Positions 34,612 to 43,979 of a stretch of DNA of 64,000 nucleotides are shown here, one piece after another; positions within the stretch are counted from its first letter, which is position 1, and the number at the start of each line of letters is the position of its first letter. Origin of the DNA: Bacillota bacterium. Lineage in GTDB: Bacteria; Bacillota; Clostridia; Lachnospirales; Anaerotignaceae. Below the pieces are notes generated by a model. The model was not told where the DNA came from. It saw only the letters and a list, made by a program, of their open reading frames with translations, and did not search any database. Location of the stretch: assembly GCA_019422105.1 (NCBI GenBank), contig JAHZDZ010000001.1, forward strand, positions 19,651 through 83,650, in the 5' to 3' direction. The position numbers and the translations under genes were made by a program.

Positions 34612-36684
34612 ATGCTTACTATCGGCCTGGCAGGAAATCCAAACTGCGGAAAAACTACACTTTTTAATATGCTCACGAAAAGCAACGCTCATGTGGGAAA
34701 CTGGCCCGGCGTCACTGTAGACAGGAAGGAGGGCATTTACCAGAATCAAGAAGGGAAAAACGCCGGCATCATAGATCTCCCCGGTATTTATTCCCTCTCA
34801 CCCTATACGCCGGAAGAAATTATCGCCAGAAGCTTTTTGCTGGAGGACACCCCAAGCATCATTATAAATATTGTTGACGCGACAAACATAGAGCGAAATC
34901 TCTATCTGACAACACAGCTGATGGAGCTTGACTGCCCTCTTGTCATAGCGCTCAATATGATTGATTTGGTGGAAAAAGAGGGAGGATATGTTGATGCAGA
35001 CGGATTATCCCGCCTTCTTCATGTACCCGTTATTCCCATCTCCGCCGCAAGCGGTATGGGTGTGGACAAGCTTATGGAAACCGCCTTCCAAACCGCCTTC
35101 CGCCGGCGGCAGGGATATAGTATATTACATAAAACGATGCTTTCACCCTTTATCAGTGAAATAAACAGACAGCTTCTAGATGTCCCCCTCCGCCATAAGC
35201 TGTTTTACAGTATTAAAATTCTTGAAAATGACAGTATGACAATGAAAACTGAGGCTTTGAGCCCGCTAAGCGCCCCCATACAGTCCGTACGCCAAAAGGC
35301 ATGCGCTTCTGAGCGATATGGAGATATGGAAGCGGCCGTAGCCGATTTGCGGTACCAGTATATTACGTCTAACTGCACCGCCTTTCTCTTAAAGGGGCAG
35401 AAAACGGAAGAAATAAACCGTTCCGAAAAATGGGACAGGCTTTTTACCAACCGTATCGCGGGAATTCCTATTTTTTTGCTGCTCATGTTCTTTGTGTTCC
35501 ATTTTACATTCAGCAAAAGCCTCTTTGGCATTGAGGGTCTTCCCTCCCCCGGTGTTTTTTTGCAGGAGCTGACCCTTAAGCTTATGTCATATGCGGAAAA
35601 TGCCATTCTTCTGCTTCTTGATAAAATGAATGCCTCCCCCTGGACCTACGGTCTCATCATAGACGGCATCATAGGAGGCGTAGGCTCTGTTCTTTCTTTC
35701 ATTCCGCAGATACTGTGCCTTTTCCTGTTCCTATCCATACTGGAGGACAGCGGATATATGGCAAGAGCCGCATTTTTGATGGATCAGCTTTTACGCAAGG
35801 CAGGGCTTTCCGGCAGGGCCTTCCTGCCGCTTTTAATGGGCTTTGGCTGCAGCGTTCCTGCCATTATGGCAGCCAGAACGCTGGAAAACGAAAAGGACAG
35901 GCGCATAACCATGATGATTATCCCCTACATGTCCTGCGGCGCCAAACTTCCGATTTATGCCATGTTTGCTGCGGCGCTGTTTCGTGATAACGCGGATACA
36001 GTTATTTTCGGCATGTATTTTATCGGCATTATCGCCGCGATAGCCTCCGCCCTTGTGCTGAAAAACACATTGTTCCAAAAGGATGAAGCCCCCTTTATAC
36101 TGGAGCTTCCAGCCTACCATAAGCCCTCCGCGGGAAGTCTCGCCTCCCTGCTGTGGGAAAAGCTGAAGGATTACCTGTCCAGAGCCGGTACAATTATTTT
36201 ATTTTCAACACTCGTCATATGGATGATGTCAAATTTTAACTTTTCACTTCATATGGTGGAGGCAAACAGCAGCCAGAGTATGCTCGGCATTGTCGGAACC
36301 GTACTGACTCCTCTCTTCCGTCCTCTTGGCTTTATTGCAGATGCAGAAGGATGGAAACCTATTGTGGCCATATTGACAGGCTTAATCGCCAAAGAGGCTG
36401 TCGTCTCCACCATAGGCATACTATACGCTCCCGCCGGTATGGCATCCGCAGCAGGTTCGAATCAGGCTTTGTTTTCCGTGCTGTCTGCTGTCTTTACCCC
36501 CTTAAGCGCCGTTTCCTTTATGGCCTTTAACCTGCTTTGTATTCCCTGTATTGCGGCCGTATCCGCATTAAAAACAGAGATGGCTTCCCTAAAGTGGACA
36601 TGTATTACCTTTATTTTTTGGATTTCCACCGCCTACCTTGTCTCCTTTTCCATTTACCGCCTGGGAACCCTTCTCGGTTTTTGA
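34612..36684 (+). CDS. feoB: Ferrous iron transporter FeoB
   Basis: 690 residues: an N-terminal GTPase (G1 GNPNCGKTT, G3 DLPGIYSLSP, G4 NMID), a helical GDI-like spacer, and a C-terminal polytopic domain with two inverted Gate motifs, including GFGCSVPAIMAARTLEN and SCGAKLPIY cysteine-bearing segments. It imports Fe2+ under anaerobic conditions. The G5 region SAASGMG is normal. Operon feoAB; no feoC seen. Confidence 0.96.
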   Translation: MLTIGLAGNPNCGKTTLFNMLTKSNAHVGNWPGVTVDRKEGIYQNQEGKNAGIIDLPGIYSLSPYTPEEIIARSFLLEDTPSIIINIVDATNIERNLYLTTQLMELDCPLVIALNMIDLVEKEGGYVDADGLSRLLHVPVIPISAASGMGVDKLMETAFQTAFRRRQGYSILHKTMLSPFISEINRQLLDVPLRHKLFYSIKILENDSMTMKTEALSPLSAPIQSVRQKACASERYGDMEAAVADLRYQYITSNCTAFLLKGQKTEEINRSEKWDRLFTNRIAGIPIFLLLMFFVFHFTFSKSLFGIEGLPSPGVFLQELTLKLMSYAENAILLLLDKMNASPWTYGLIIDGIIGGVGSVLSFIPQILCLFLFLSILEDSGYMARAAFLMDQLLRKAGLSGRAFLPLLMGFGCSVPAIMAARTLENEKDRRITMMIIPYMSCGAKLPIYAMFAAALFRDNADTVIFGMYFIGIIAAIASALVLKNTLFQKDEAPFILELPAYHKPSAGSLASLLWEKLKDYLSRAGTIILFSTLVIWMMSNFNFSLHMVEANSSQSMLGIVGTVLTPLFRPLGFIADAEGWKPIVAILTGLIAKEAVVSTIGILYAPAGMASAAGSNQALFSVLSAVFTPLSAVSFMAFNLLCIPCIAAVSALKTEMASLKWTCITFIFWISTAYLVSFSIYRLGTLLGF

Positions 36685-36694
36685 CCGAAATGAA

Positions 36695-36723
36695 TTGCGG
36701 CCTAACTTTTTTCTGGGTATAAT
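36695..36723 (+). promoter_or_regulatory. Promoter of the ROK kinase gene
   Basis: TTGCGG (36695-36700), 17 bases, TATAAT (36718-36723), about 38 bases before the start codon and just after feoB. Confidence 0.65.
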
Positions 36724-36761
36724 AGAGATACTGAACTGATAGAAAAAGGAGGCCTGCGGCC

Positions 36762-37706
36762 ATGTCTCAAAAAATATGCTTCGGCGCCGATATGGGCGGC
36801 ACTACGATTAAAATAGGATACTTTACAGCAGAGGGCGAATTGCTGGAAAAATGGGAGATAAAAACCCGCAAGGAAAAGAATGGTGATTATATACTGGGGG
36901 ATTTAGCAGACTCCATATTCAATAAAATGAGAGAAAAAAAAATAAATCCTGACAACGTAATCGGTATCGGCCTTGGCGTTCCCGGCCCTGTATTGGAAGA
37001 CGGCACCGTTAATATTTGTGTAAACGTGGGATGGGGTGTTTTCAACGTTGAAAGAGAGCTGTCAGAGCTCACCGGAATGAAAACCAGGGTAAATAATGAC
37101 GCAAATGTAGCTGCGCTGGGTGAAATGTGGCAGGGAGGCGGCAAGGGTTTTCAAAGCATTGTGATGATTACCCTCGGTACCGGCGTAGGCGGCGGCCTGA
37201 TTATTAACGGAGAAATCGTATCGGGAAATAATGGCGCCGCCGGAGAAATCGGCCATATGACCATAAACCCGAAAGAAAAGGATACCTGTAACTGCGGCAA
37301 ACACGGCTGTCTGGAACAATATGCATCCGCTACAGGTATAGTGAGGGTTGCAAGGCAGCACGCCAGGCTTTATACCGGAAGCTCCATGTTAAAGGATAAG
37401 CCTATCTTCTCCGCCAAGGATGTTCTGGATGCGGCTAAAGCAGGTGACGCTTTGGCCTGCGAAATCATGGATGAGGTATGTGAGTATCTTGGCCTTGCAC
37501 TTGCCAATGTCAGCGCCGTGTCAGACCCGGAGGCCTATGTGATAGGCGGCGGCGTTTCCAAAGCAGGAGAGTATCTAATAAAGCAGATTGAGAAATACTA
37601 CAAAAAATACGCCTTCCACGCCAGCCGCAATACTGTATTCAAACTGGCGACCCTGGGAAATAACGCGGGTATTTACGGAAGCGCCAAGATGATGCTGGGC
37701 AAATAG
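36762..37706 (+). CDS. ROK-family glucokinase
   Basis: 314 residues. An N-terminal phosphate-binding GADMGGTTIKIGY, an ATP-site GTGVGGGLIINGEIV, the ROK zinc motif CNCGKHGCLEQYAS (with the preceding EIGHM histidine), and no DNA-binding N-terminus, so it is a kinase rather than a repressor. It phosphorylates glucose or a related hexose for glycolysis. AAGGAGG precedes the ATG. Confidence 0.93.
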   Translation: MSQKICFGADMGGTTIKIGYFTAEGELLEKWEIKTRKEKNGDYILGDLADSIFNKMREKKINPDNVIGIGLGVPGPVLEDGTVNICVNVGWGVFNVERELSELTGMKTRVNNDANVAALGEMWQGGGKGFQSIVMITLGTGVGGGLIINGEIVSGNNGAAGEIGHMTINPKEKDTCNCGKHGCLEQYASATGIVRVARQHARLYTGSSMLKDKPIFSAKDVLDAAKAGDALACEIMDEVCEYLGLALANVSAVSDPEAYVIGGGVSKAGEYLIKQIEKYYKKYAFHASRNTVFKLATLGNNAGIYGSAKMMLGK

Positions 37707-37818
37707 CAAAGCATACTTCTATTGACAGCTCTGCTTTCTCGCCATCTCTCTTCTAAATGGGGTAACAAAACGTGCCCCCTGTGCATATACTGTATAGAAA
37801 CAGCAAAAAATGTTAGTG

Positions 37819-37848
37819 TTGACACACCGCGGTCATAAAAGCTATCAT
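37819..37848 (+). promoter_or_regulatory. Promoter of the NiCo-riboswitch/CDF transcript
   Basis: TTGACA (37819-37824), 18 bases, TATCAT (37843-37848); expected start near 37855, just before the aptamer. Confidence 0.6.
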
Positions 37849-37874
37849 CCATAAAATAATATTTTTTCCAGTGA

Positions 37875-37954
37875 CATAAATCAGGATAATCTTATCCGGG
37901 CTTAATCAAGCAGCAGAAGACCAACTGCGGGACAATTTATTGCCCCGCTTTTTT
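37875..37954 (+). promoter_or_regulatory. Probable NiCo (czcD) riboswitch with terminator
   Basis: The region matches what I recall of the NiCo consensus: CAGG (37882-37885), CCGGGCT (37896-37902), AGC-A-GCAG (37909-37915), CTGCGGGACA (37925-37934). P1 forms from ATAAAT (37876-37881) and ATTTAT (37935-37940). The terminator GCGGG/CCCGC (37927-37948) plus TTTTTT overlaps the GGGACA strand, so metal binding to the aptamer would prevent termination. It leads directly into a cation exporter gene, the usual NiCo target. Confidence 0.6.
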
Positions 37955-37985
37955 AATGAATCTCAATCATAAAGGAGTAACAGAT

Positions 37986-38885
37986 ATGGATAACAACCTG
38001 TCAGACAATACAGACTCCATACGGCTTAGGGAGGCAAACAAAGTGGAGTATACCACGCTTGCCGCCAATATGATACTTTCCGTCATCAAGGTAACAGTCG
38101 GATTTTTGGCGTCAAGTGCCGCCATGATAGCCGATGGTATTCACACGGTAAGCGATGTGATTACCACTGTTGCCGTAATCGTGGGCATGAAGTTTTCTTC
38201 CCTGCCTGATGATGAAGAGCATCCCTACGGTCATGAAAAAATAGAATCTGTCGTCGCAAAAATGCTCTCCCTTGTCCTTATGGCAACCGCTCTTTTTATC
38301 GGCTATTCCGGCATCCGCACAATACTCAGGCACCAATATACAAGGCCTGGAATTATGGCTGTTGCCGCCGCTGTACTCTCCATAGCGGTAAAGGAAATCA
38401 TGTACCGATACACTATCAAAGCCGCAGACAAACTCAACAGTGCCGCCTTGAAGGCAGATGCCTGGCATCACCGTTCCGACGCTTTTTCCTCCGTTGGCAC
38501 ATTAATTGGCATAGCAGGCGCCCGTATTGGATTCCCCGTATTGGACCCTCTGGCCGCAATAGTTGTCTGCTTTATGATTATTAAGGTCGGCTGTTCTATT
38601 TTCATACAATCCTTCAATGAACTTATCGACCGCGCAGCTGACAGGGAAACCAATGAAAAAATGAAAAACACCATAAGGCAAATCAATGGCGTGAGAAAAA
38701 TTGATATGCTGAAAACCCGAATCCACGGCTCTAAAATCTATGTGGATGTCGAAATTGCTGTCGACGCTCAATGCTCTGTCAAAGAAGGACATATCATCGC
38801 GGAAGAGGTGCATGATAATATTGAGGAAAGCTTTTCCAACGTAAAACATTGTATGGTTCATGTCAATCCATATACTGCAAAATAA
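37986..38885 (+). CDS. Cation diffusion facilitator (CDF) family metal exporter
   Basis: 299 residues, six membrane helices and a C-terminal ferredoxin-like cytoplasmic domain. Metal-site pairs typical of CDF proteins are visible: SAAMIADGIHTVSDV (helix II, D-x3-D form with a His) and DAWHHRSDAFSSVG (helix V, HxxxD). C-terminal MVHVNPY closes the domain. It exports divalent metal (Co, Ni, Zn, Fe or Mn); the probable NiCo riboswitch upstream favours Co/Ni. AAAGGAG lies 8 bases before ATG 37986. Confidence 0.92.
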   Translation: MDNNLSDNTDSIRLREANKVEYTTLAANMILSVIKVTVGFLASSAAMIADGIHTVSDVITTVAVIVGMKFSSLPDDEEHPYGHEKIESVVAKMLSLVLMATALFIGYSGIRTILRHQYTRPGIMAVAAAVLSIAVKEIMYRYTIKAADKLNSAALKADAWHHRSDAFSSVGTLIGIAGARIGFPVLDPLAAIVVCFMIIKVGCSIFIQSFNELIDRAADRETNEKMKNTIRQINGVRKIDMLKTRIHGSKIYVDVEIAVDAQCSVKEGHIIAEEVHDNIEESFSNVKHCMVHVNPYTAK

Positions 38886-38968
38886 CTGACGCCATTAAAA
38901 TTCCACCGGAGCATTTTATGAAATATCTATGAAACGGCGTGGGGAGCTCAAGGAAACATTTCCTTGAC

Positions 38969-39010
38969 AAAAAAAGAGAAGGAAGCCTTATTTTTCAGGC
39001 CTTCCCTCTC
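38969..39010 (-). terminator. Terminator of the DUF1847 gene
   Basis: On the minus strand GAGA.GGAAG../..CTTCC.TCTC imperfect stem (38976-39010) followed by seven T (38969-38975). Confidence 0.75.
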
Positions 39011-39106
39011 CGAAGTGTCAACATATGGCACTCATTTTCTGCGCCCTTTTTTCGTGAAGGACATGCCTTCGTTTACCTACGGCATGAACTTTTCACCCTC
39101 TATCCC

Positions 39107-39766
39107 TTAAACATTTTCCTCTTCCTGAGGGATTAATAATTTTTTATAGTATCCCTCTGTCATATAAAGAGGCTGTGCGGGACAGTGTCCCGTCACCCTG
39201 TCCTTTGCAAGAAGCACTGAGCTCGGCGCCTCCGCATATTTAAAAAACAGAGAGTCATGCCCTACACAAAGTCCAATCACCACATTAAAATCCGTTTTCT
39301 CCTCATTGAGTATTTTTGCCTGCAAAATGGGATTGCACATGGATTCATGGCTGCCCGGCTGAATTTTATCACTTTCTGGCAGATCAAGAAAAGTTTTGTC
39401 AACGCTGCCCACCTTGCAAACCACGCCCCTTGGCTCAAACCCATTGATCCGCAGTATTTTCGCAAAGGTTCTGGCCTCCGCAAGTGTGCCCACACAGGTT
39501 GCGATGCCAACTCTCCTGGCGCCTATTTTTTTCATCAGGCGTATTGTCTCCTCCACCCTTGTAAGTTTACAATAGTAGTGTGCCTCTATCTGGGCTGACG
39601 CTCTTGAAATCTTATAGTTCATTTCATCTTCCCGGTAGAGCTTCATTGTCTCATCCAAAAATCCCGGATCCATTTCCGCCGTCCTGCACCCCTTTGGATA
39701 AGGGCCGTTTCTTTTGCTGCACGTTTTTACTGCACAATCACTGCACGTAAAGTCTTTTAAATCCAT
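39107..39766 (-). CDS. DUF1847 family cysteine-rich protein
   Basis: 219 residues. The N-terminus has a Cys pattern CSDCAVKTCSKRNGPYPKGC that looks metal-binding; further conserved-looking pieces are GIATCVGTLAEARTF, HESMCNPILQAKIL and GLCVGHDSLFFKYAEAP. I match it to DUF1847 (COG4887, predicted metal-binding), with no known function. It lies 18 bases after the M13 peptidase gene and may share its transcript. Confidence 0.8.
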   Translation of the reverse strand: MDLKDFTCSDCAVKTCSKRNGPYPKGCRTAEMDPGFLDETMKLYREDEMNYKISRASAQIEAHYYCKLTRVEETIRLMKKIGARRVGIATCVGTLAEARTFAKILRINGFEPRGVVCKVGSVDKTFLDLPESDKIQPGSHESMCNPILQAKILNEEKTDFNVVIGLCVGHDSLFFKYAEAPSSVLLAKDRVTGHCPAQPLYMTEGYYKKLLIPQEEENV

Positions 39767-39784
39767 TTTTAATCCCCCCTGAAA

Positions 39785-42208
39785 TCACCAAATTTCAATC
39801 CTGTCCTTAGAAGGTATATACATGCCATCTCCTTCCTCTATTCCATAGGTATTATAAAAGAAATCAAACATATTTACCATATTGTTGACCCGGACAATTC
39901 CGGGACTGTGTTCGTCATAGTGCAAATCAAAGCGTATGCTTTCCTCCCCTTCCTTACAGGCAAAGGCCCTCGCATAGGTTTCAAAGAACGCCTCTGCATT
40001 ATAGCTGTCCATATCCCTCAAAACATCAATGGCACAGGCCAGCCCACCCAAATCTGCAATGTTTTCCCGAAGCGTCTGGCTGCCATCCACCCGCTCCCCA
40101 GGCATTACCTCTACTTTGGAATAATAGGAGGCTATTTTTTCCGCCAATTTCTGAAAATGACTGAAATCACTGTCACTCCACCAGATATTATAGTTCCCCC
40201 TGTTGTCGTAATAAGCGCCCCTGTCGTCAAAGGCGTGGGATATTTCATGGCCTACAATGACACCGATACCGCCAAGCTTCTTCTCCTTTGTCCAGGCAGG
40301 GTCATAAAAATATCCCTGCAAAATACCGGCCGGTATGGTAATCTCATTGCGCAACAAATCATAATAGGCATTGACACTGTAACAGTCAATCACCCATTTC
40401 CCCTCCACAGGACTTTTATATCTCTTCGTCAGCTTTGACAGCTTATCCTGAAAAAACGCCCTGTAGGTGTCAAATATATTTCCGCTCTCGTTATAGGTTT
40501 TAATGGAAACACCGCTGTAATCTTCCCATTTTGCCGGATAACCTATTTTTATTGTCATACGGCTAAGCTTGATCAGGGCCATCTCCTTGGCACTTTCAGA
40601 AAGCCAGCTGTTATTTTTCAGTCTTTCCTTATACTTTCCGATAATCTCCTCTGTTAAATCAAATACATCCTTTTTATCAATATCCGAAAAATACTTTTCA
40701 ATATAAATCCTGCCAAGGGCATCACCCATCAAAGCATTTACAAAAGCTTTGGCGTCCGTTGTAATATTGATTGTCACGTTTGTGCCCAAAACCTCATTAT
40801 ACATGTCCAGATAAATTTGCCTAAGCTCCTCAGAGGCCATGCTTGAAAGCTCCATAACCATTGTCACAGTGAGATAATCCTTTAAAAATTCCAGCGTTTC
40901 GTTTTGAAACGCCTTGTCCGTCATCACAAGGGAATCCAGATTTCTTGTGACCACACGGTTTACATTCTCAAAGCCGATATCGTGTATCACATCGCCGATT
41001 TTTAAATTGGGCATCAGCTTCTCAATTTCATCCAGAGAATATTCCTGATATGCAATGCTTTCCTCCCGTATCCTTGACTGGGCAATATTCCTCTCAAAGG
41101 TTAGAATTTCCTCAGCCCGCAGCTTTGCCTCATTTTCATTTTTTCCAAGCAGCATTAAATACTTCGCAAGATATTTTTTATAAACATTTCTTGCGTTGAC
41201 ACTTGCCTCATCATTTTCTGTGTAGAAGCTCGCCTCATCAAACAGCCCAAGCTTCAAAGGATTCAGGTAAAAACTGTTTGACCTGTTATCCTGCTTCCCA
41301 GGCGCAATTTCATACTGGAAAAGACCATTTACACCGCAGTCCTTCGCGTTATAGATAATCGCCTGCCTCAATTCATTTTTGGATGCCGCATCTGTTATTG
41401 CGCCTAAATTCTCATTCAGAGGGACAAGTCCCTGCCAGTTACGGTATGTTGTGTCAATAAATTGTTTGTAAATCTCGCCTATTTTCCATTCATCGGAATT
41501 TCTGTCATAAATATTTTGATTATTGACACAATTACCGATAATGCCGGCAATTTTGTTGTTTACCTGTGCTTCTACAGTGCTGAAGGAGGTAGTCTTTGTA
41601 GTACCCCACCCAAAGCCTGTATTCACCAGCCAGGGATTGTTGACATAAGTAAAAAAATTATCCTTTAAGCTGACCTGTTTCACACTGTAAGGATTGTCCT
41701 TCCCCAGATACTGGGCATTTTTAATCTTCCCGATTACCTCATAGACATCAGATTCCGTCATATAGGCTGTAAGATTTTGCTGTTTTGTATATATTCCCAA
41801 GTATTGCAAAATATCCACATATGGTGCTGCCCATTCAAGTGCCGCGCCATATTTCTCGGTATTATCCACGTAGGGAGCCGTATTCCATCCCAAAAGCTTA
41901 ACAAATATGACAGCACCCTGCGCCCATGTTATTCTCCCCTCCGGATTTGCGGCCCCGTAATTGTCGCCGGACAGATATCCTGCTTTCCTGGCAATAAGCA
42001 TATCCTTGTACTTTACGTTATCTGTATCAATATCAGCAAAGGAAGCATCCTCAAAATCTGTATATTCAAAAGCCCTGTTTACAATACCGCACAGAGCCAG
42101 TCTGGTTATAAAGGGGTCTGTCTCCTCCGCGGCTGCCAAAACCGTATTCCCGAATGTCAGAAAAACAGCCAGCCATATGGCAATGCACTTTCTTATCCAC
42201 CTTCTCAT
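39785..42208 (-). CDS. M13 (neprilysin-like) metallopeptidase with N-terminal SLH domains
   Basis: 807 residues: signal peptide (to AAAEE, about residue 29), about two S-layer homology repeats (residues ~30-165; YKDMLIARKAGYLSGDNYGAANPEGRITWAQGA), then a full M13 peptidase. Zinc site HEISHAFD (His654, His658, catalytic Glu655) and ENIADLGG (third ligand Glu ~715). The family is known as a membrane or secreted oligopeptidase; here SLH repeats would pin it to the cell wall. ATG 42208 follows GGAGG by 7 bases; the longer frame start at 42271 has no such site. Confidence 0.92.
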   Translation of the reverse strand: MRRWIRKCIAIWLAVFLTFGNTVLAAAEETDPFITRLALCGIVNRAFEYTDFEDASFADIDTDNVKYKDMLIARKAGYLSGDNYGAANPEGRITWAQGAVIFVKLLGWNTAPYVDNTEKYGAALEWAAPYVDILQYLGIYTKQQNLTAYMTESDVYEVIGKIKNAQYLGKDNPYSVKQVSLKDNFFTYVNNPWLVNTGFGWGTTKTTSFSTVEAQVNNKIAGIIGNCVNNQNIYDRNSDEWKIGEIYKQFIDTTYRNWQGLVPLNENLGAITDAASKNELRQAIIYNAKDCGVNGLFQYEIAPGKQDNRSNSFYLNPLKLGLFDEASFYTENDEASVNARNVYKKYLAKYLMLLGKNENEAKLRAEEILTFERNIAQSRIREESIAYQEYSLDEIEKLMPNLKIGDVIHDIGFENVNRVVTRNLDSLVMTDKAFQNETLEFLKDYLTVTMVMELSSMASEELRQIYLDMYNEVLGTNVTINITTDAKAFVNALMGDALGRIYIEKYFSDIDKKDVFDLTEEIIGKYKERLKNNSWLSESAKEMALIKLSRMTIKIGYPAKWEDYSGVSIKTYNESGNIFDTYRAFFQDKLSKLTKRYKSPVEGKWVIDCYSVNAYYDLLRNEITIPAGILQGYFYDPAWTKEKKLGGIGVIVGHEISHAFDDRGAYYDNRGNYNIWWSDSDFSHFQKLAEKIASYYSKVEVMPGERVDGSQTLRENIADLGGLACAIDVLRDMDSYNAEAFFETYARAFACKEGEESIRFDLHYDEHSPGIVRVNNMVNMFDFFYNTYGIEEGDGMYIPSKDRIEIW

Positions 42209-42407
42209 AATTCTGCCTCCATGATGCGTTTTGCCGTATAAAAAAGAGGGCGCATAGACAGGATAATACACAATATCCCTTCTCTATGCACCCCTTTTCC
42301 TCAGAATTTACGCATTGCCAGAGAATGCGGTTGACACCGTATGCTTCTCCATCTGCGTACTATTAATACTATAATACAATCTGAGGCAGAAAACTATTAA
42401 TTTTCTA

Positions 42408-43544
42408 TTAAAATATACTTCCGCTTATAATCATACGCTGTATTTCATTGGTTCCCTCATAAATCTGTGTTATCTTGGAGTCACGGAACATTCTCTCCAC
42501 ATGCTGTTCCCTCATGTAGCCTGCGCCGCCCATAGACTGAACACATTCCGTTGTCACCCTCATTGCCAGGTTGCTGCACGCAAGCTTCGCTTTACATGCC
42601 GCTACAGCAAAGTCCATTCCTTCCTGCTGCTCCCAAACACCTCTGTATAAAAGCCATTTTGCCATATCAATTTCCGTTCTTAAATCAGCCATACGGAAAG
42701 CCATGTACTGATTTTTGCAGATTGGTTTGCCAAACTGCTCTCTTTCCTTCATATAATCTCTGGCTATATCAAAAGCACCCTCTGCAAGTCCCAGGCCCTG
42801 CGCCGCTACGCCAAGTCTGCCTGCATTTAAAGCCGTCAAAGCATAACGGAAGCCTTTTCCTTCTACGCCAACCATTCTGCTTGCGGGAATTACAGCATCC
42901 TCAAAGAGGATTTCCGCTACTCTTGCGCTGCGGATACCGCACTTGTTCTCAATATGACCGATACGAACACCCGGCGTTTTCTTTAAATCCACAAGGAACG
43001 CTGTCAAGCCCTTGGGGCCCTTTGATAAATCGGTATTCGCAATCAGCATACAATAATCTGCAACCACACTGTTTGTAATATAGTGCTTGCTGCCGTTAAT
43101 GATATAGTTGTCGCCATCCCGCACGGCCGTTGTTTTTGCCGAACCTGCGTCAGAACCTGCGTCGGGCTCTGTCAAAGCAAAACATCCAATAGAATCGCCG
43201 CTGAATAAATGCGGCAGGCAGTGCATTTTTTGCTCCTCATTTGCAAATGTAAAAATGCCTGTTGTAAAGGTAGAGGAAATTGCATAGGCAATCGCAAAAG
43301 AAGAATCCACTTTGCTTAGCTCCTCAACCACAAGAATAAAGGACAGATAGTCATCGCCCTGGCCGCCGTATTCCTTCGGAAACTGAATGCCGATTAATTT
43401 TTCGTCTCCCAGCTTCTTTAAAAGATCCATTGGAAATACTTCAGCATTATCTCTTTCAATAACGCCTTCGCGAAGCTCTCTCTCAGCAAACGCCCTTGCT
43501 TTGTCCCGATACATTTTCTGCTTTTCTGTTAAACTAAAATCCAT
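42408..43544 (-). CDS. Acyl-CoA dehydrogenase
   Basis: 378 residues, standard for short-chain acyl-CoA dehydrogenases. Visible are CFALTEPDAGSDAGS (FAD/substrate region), YCMLIANTD, EREQFGKPICKNQ, QSMGGAGYMREQHVER and the catalytic base Glu363 in QIYEGTNEIQRM. FAD enzyme that interconverts acyl-CoA and 2-enoyl-CoA using ETF. No etfAB, crt or thl gene lies beside it, unlike a butyrate operon. It could reduce the enoyl-CoA made by the ammonia-lyase-like cluster upstream (inference). AGGAGG precedes the ATG. Confidence 0.93.
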   Translation of the reverse strand: MDFSLTEKQKMYRDKARAFAERELREGVIERDNAEVFPMDLLKKLGDEKLIGIQFPKEYGGQGDDYLSFILVVEELSKVDSSFAIAYAISSTFTTGIFTFANEEQKMHCLPHLFSGDSIGCFALTEPDAGSDAGSAKTTAVRDGDNYIINGSKHYITNSVVADYCMLIANTDLSKGPKGLTAFLVDLKKTPGVRIGHIENKCGIRSARVAEILFEDAVIPASRMVGVEGKGFRYALTALNAGRLGVAAQGLGLAEGAFDIARDYMKEREQFGKPICKNQYMAFRMADLRTEIDMAKWLLYRGVWEQQEGMDFAVAACKAKLACSNLAMRVTTECVQSMGGAGYMREQHVERMFRDSKITQIYEGTNEIQRMIISGSIF

Positions 43545-43979
43545 TCAAAATACCTCCTCTTTTTTCCAAAAACCAAACTATTTTTCCCCAATCTCAATTT
43601 AACAGATACTATCGGTGTAAAGTCAACCCAAAGAAAAAAATTTTAATTTTTCTTTTTTTATGTATTTTTATGAAAACTCTCCTATAGGCAAGCATAGAGC
43701 TATGAGGACAGTCTCAGCTGCCGGAAAATACCATTATTTTTCTCCAAGCTTCCCCTAACGTAAACCTTTTGCCGCCGGTCTCTCTGCCAAGCCCTTCCTC
43801 ACTCGAAATTCCCATGCTGCCGCTTGTAATTTAGGTACTGTGGAGTACTGTCACAGGTCATTTCAAGCCGTTTCATTGTATCCTTGCAGTATGTCTCCCA
43901 TTATGCACACATCAAAAAACTTTGCTGCTTTTTATTGCCGCCGATCCGTGTCTGCCTGAATCCCCATTGCTGTACGCCG
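43545..43979. other. Gap carrying the acyl-CoA dehydrogenase promoter
   Basis: 435 bases. A promoter TTGACT (43621-43626) - 18 - TTAAAT (43597-43602) on the minus strand serves the dehydrogenase gene. The remaining ~340 bases show no gene and no strong hairpin. Confidence 0.5.
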
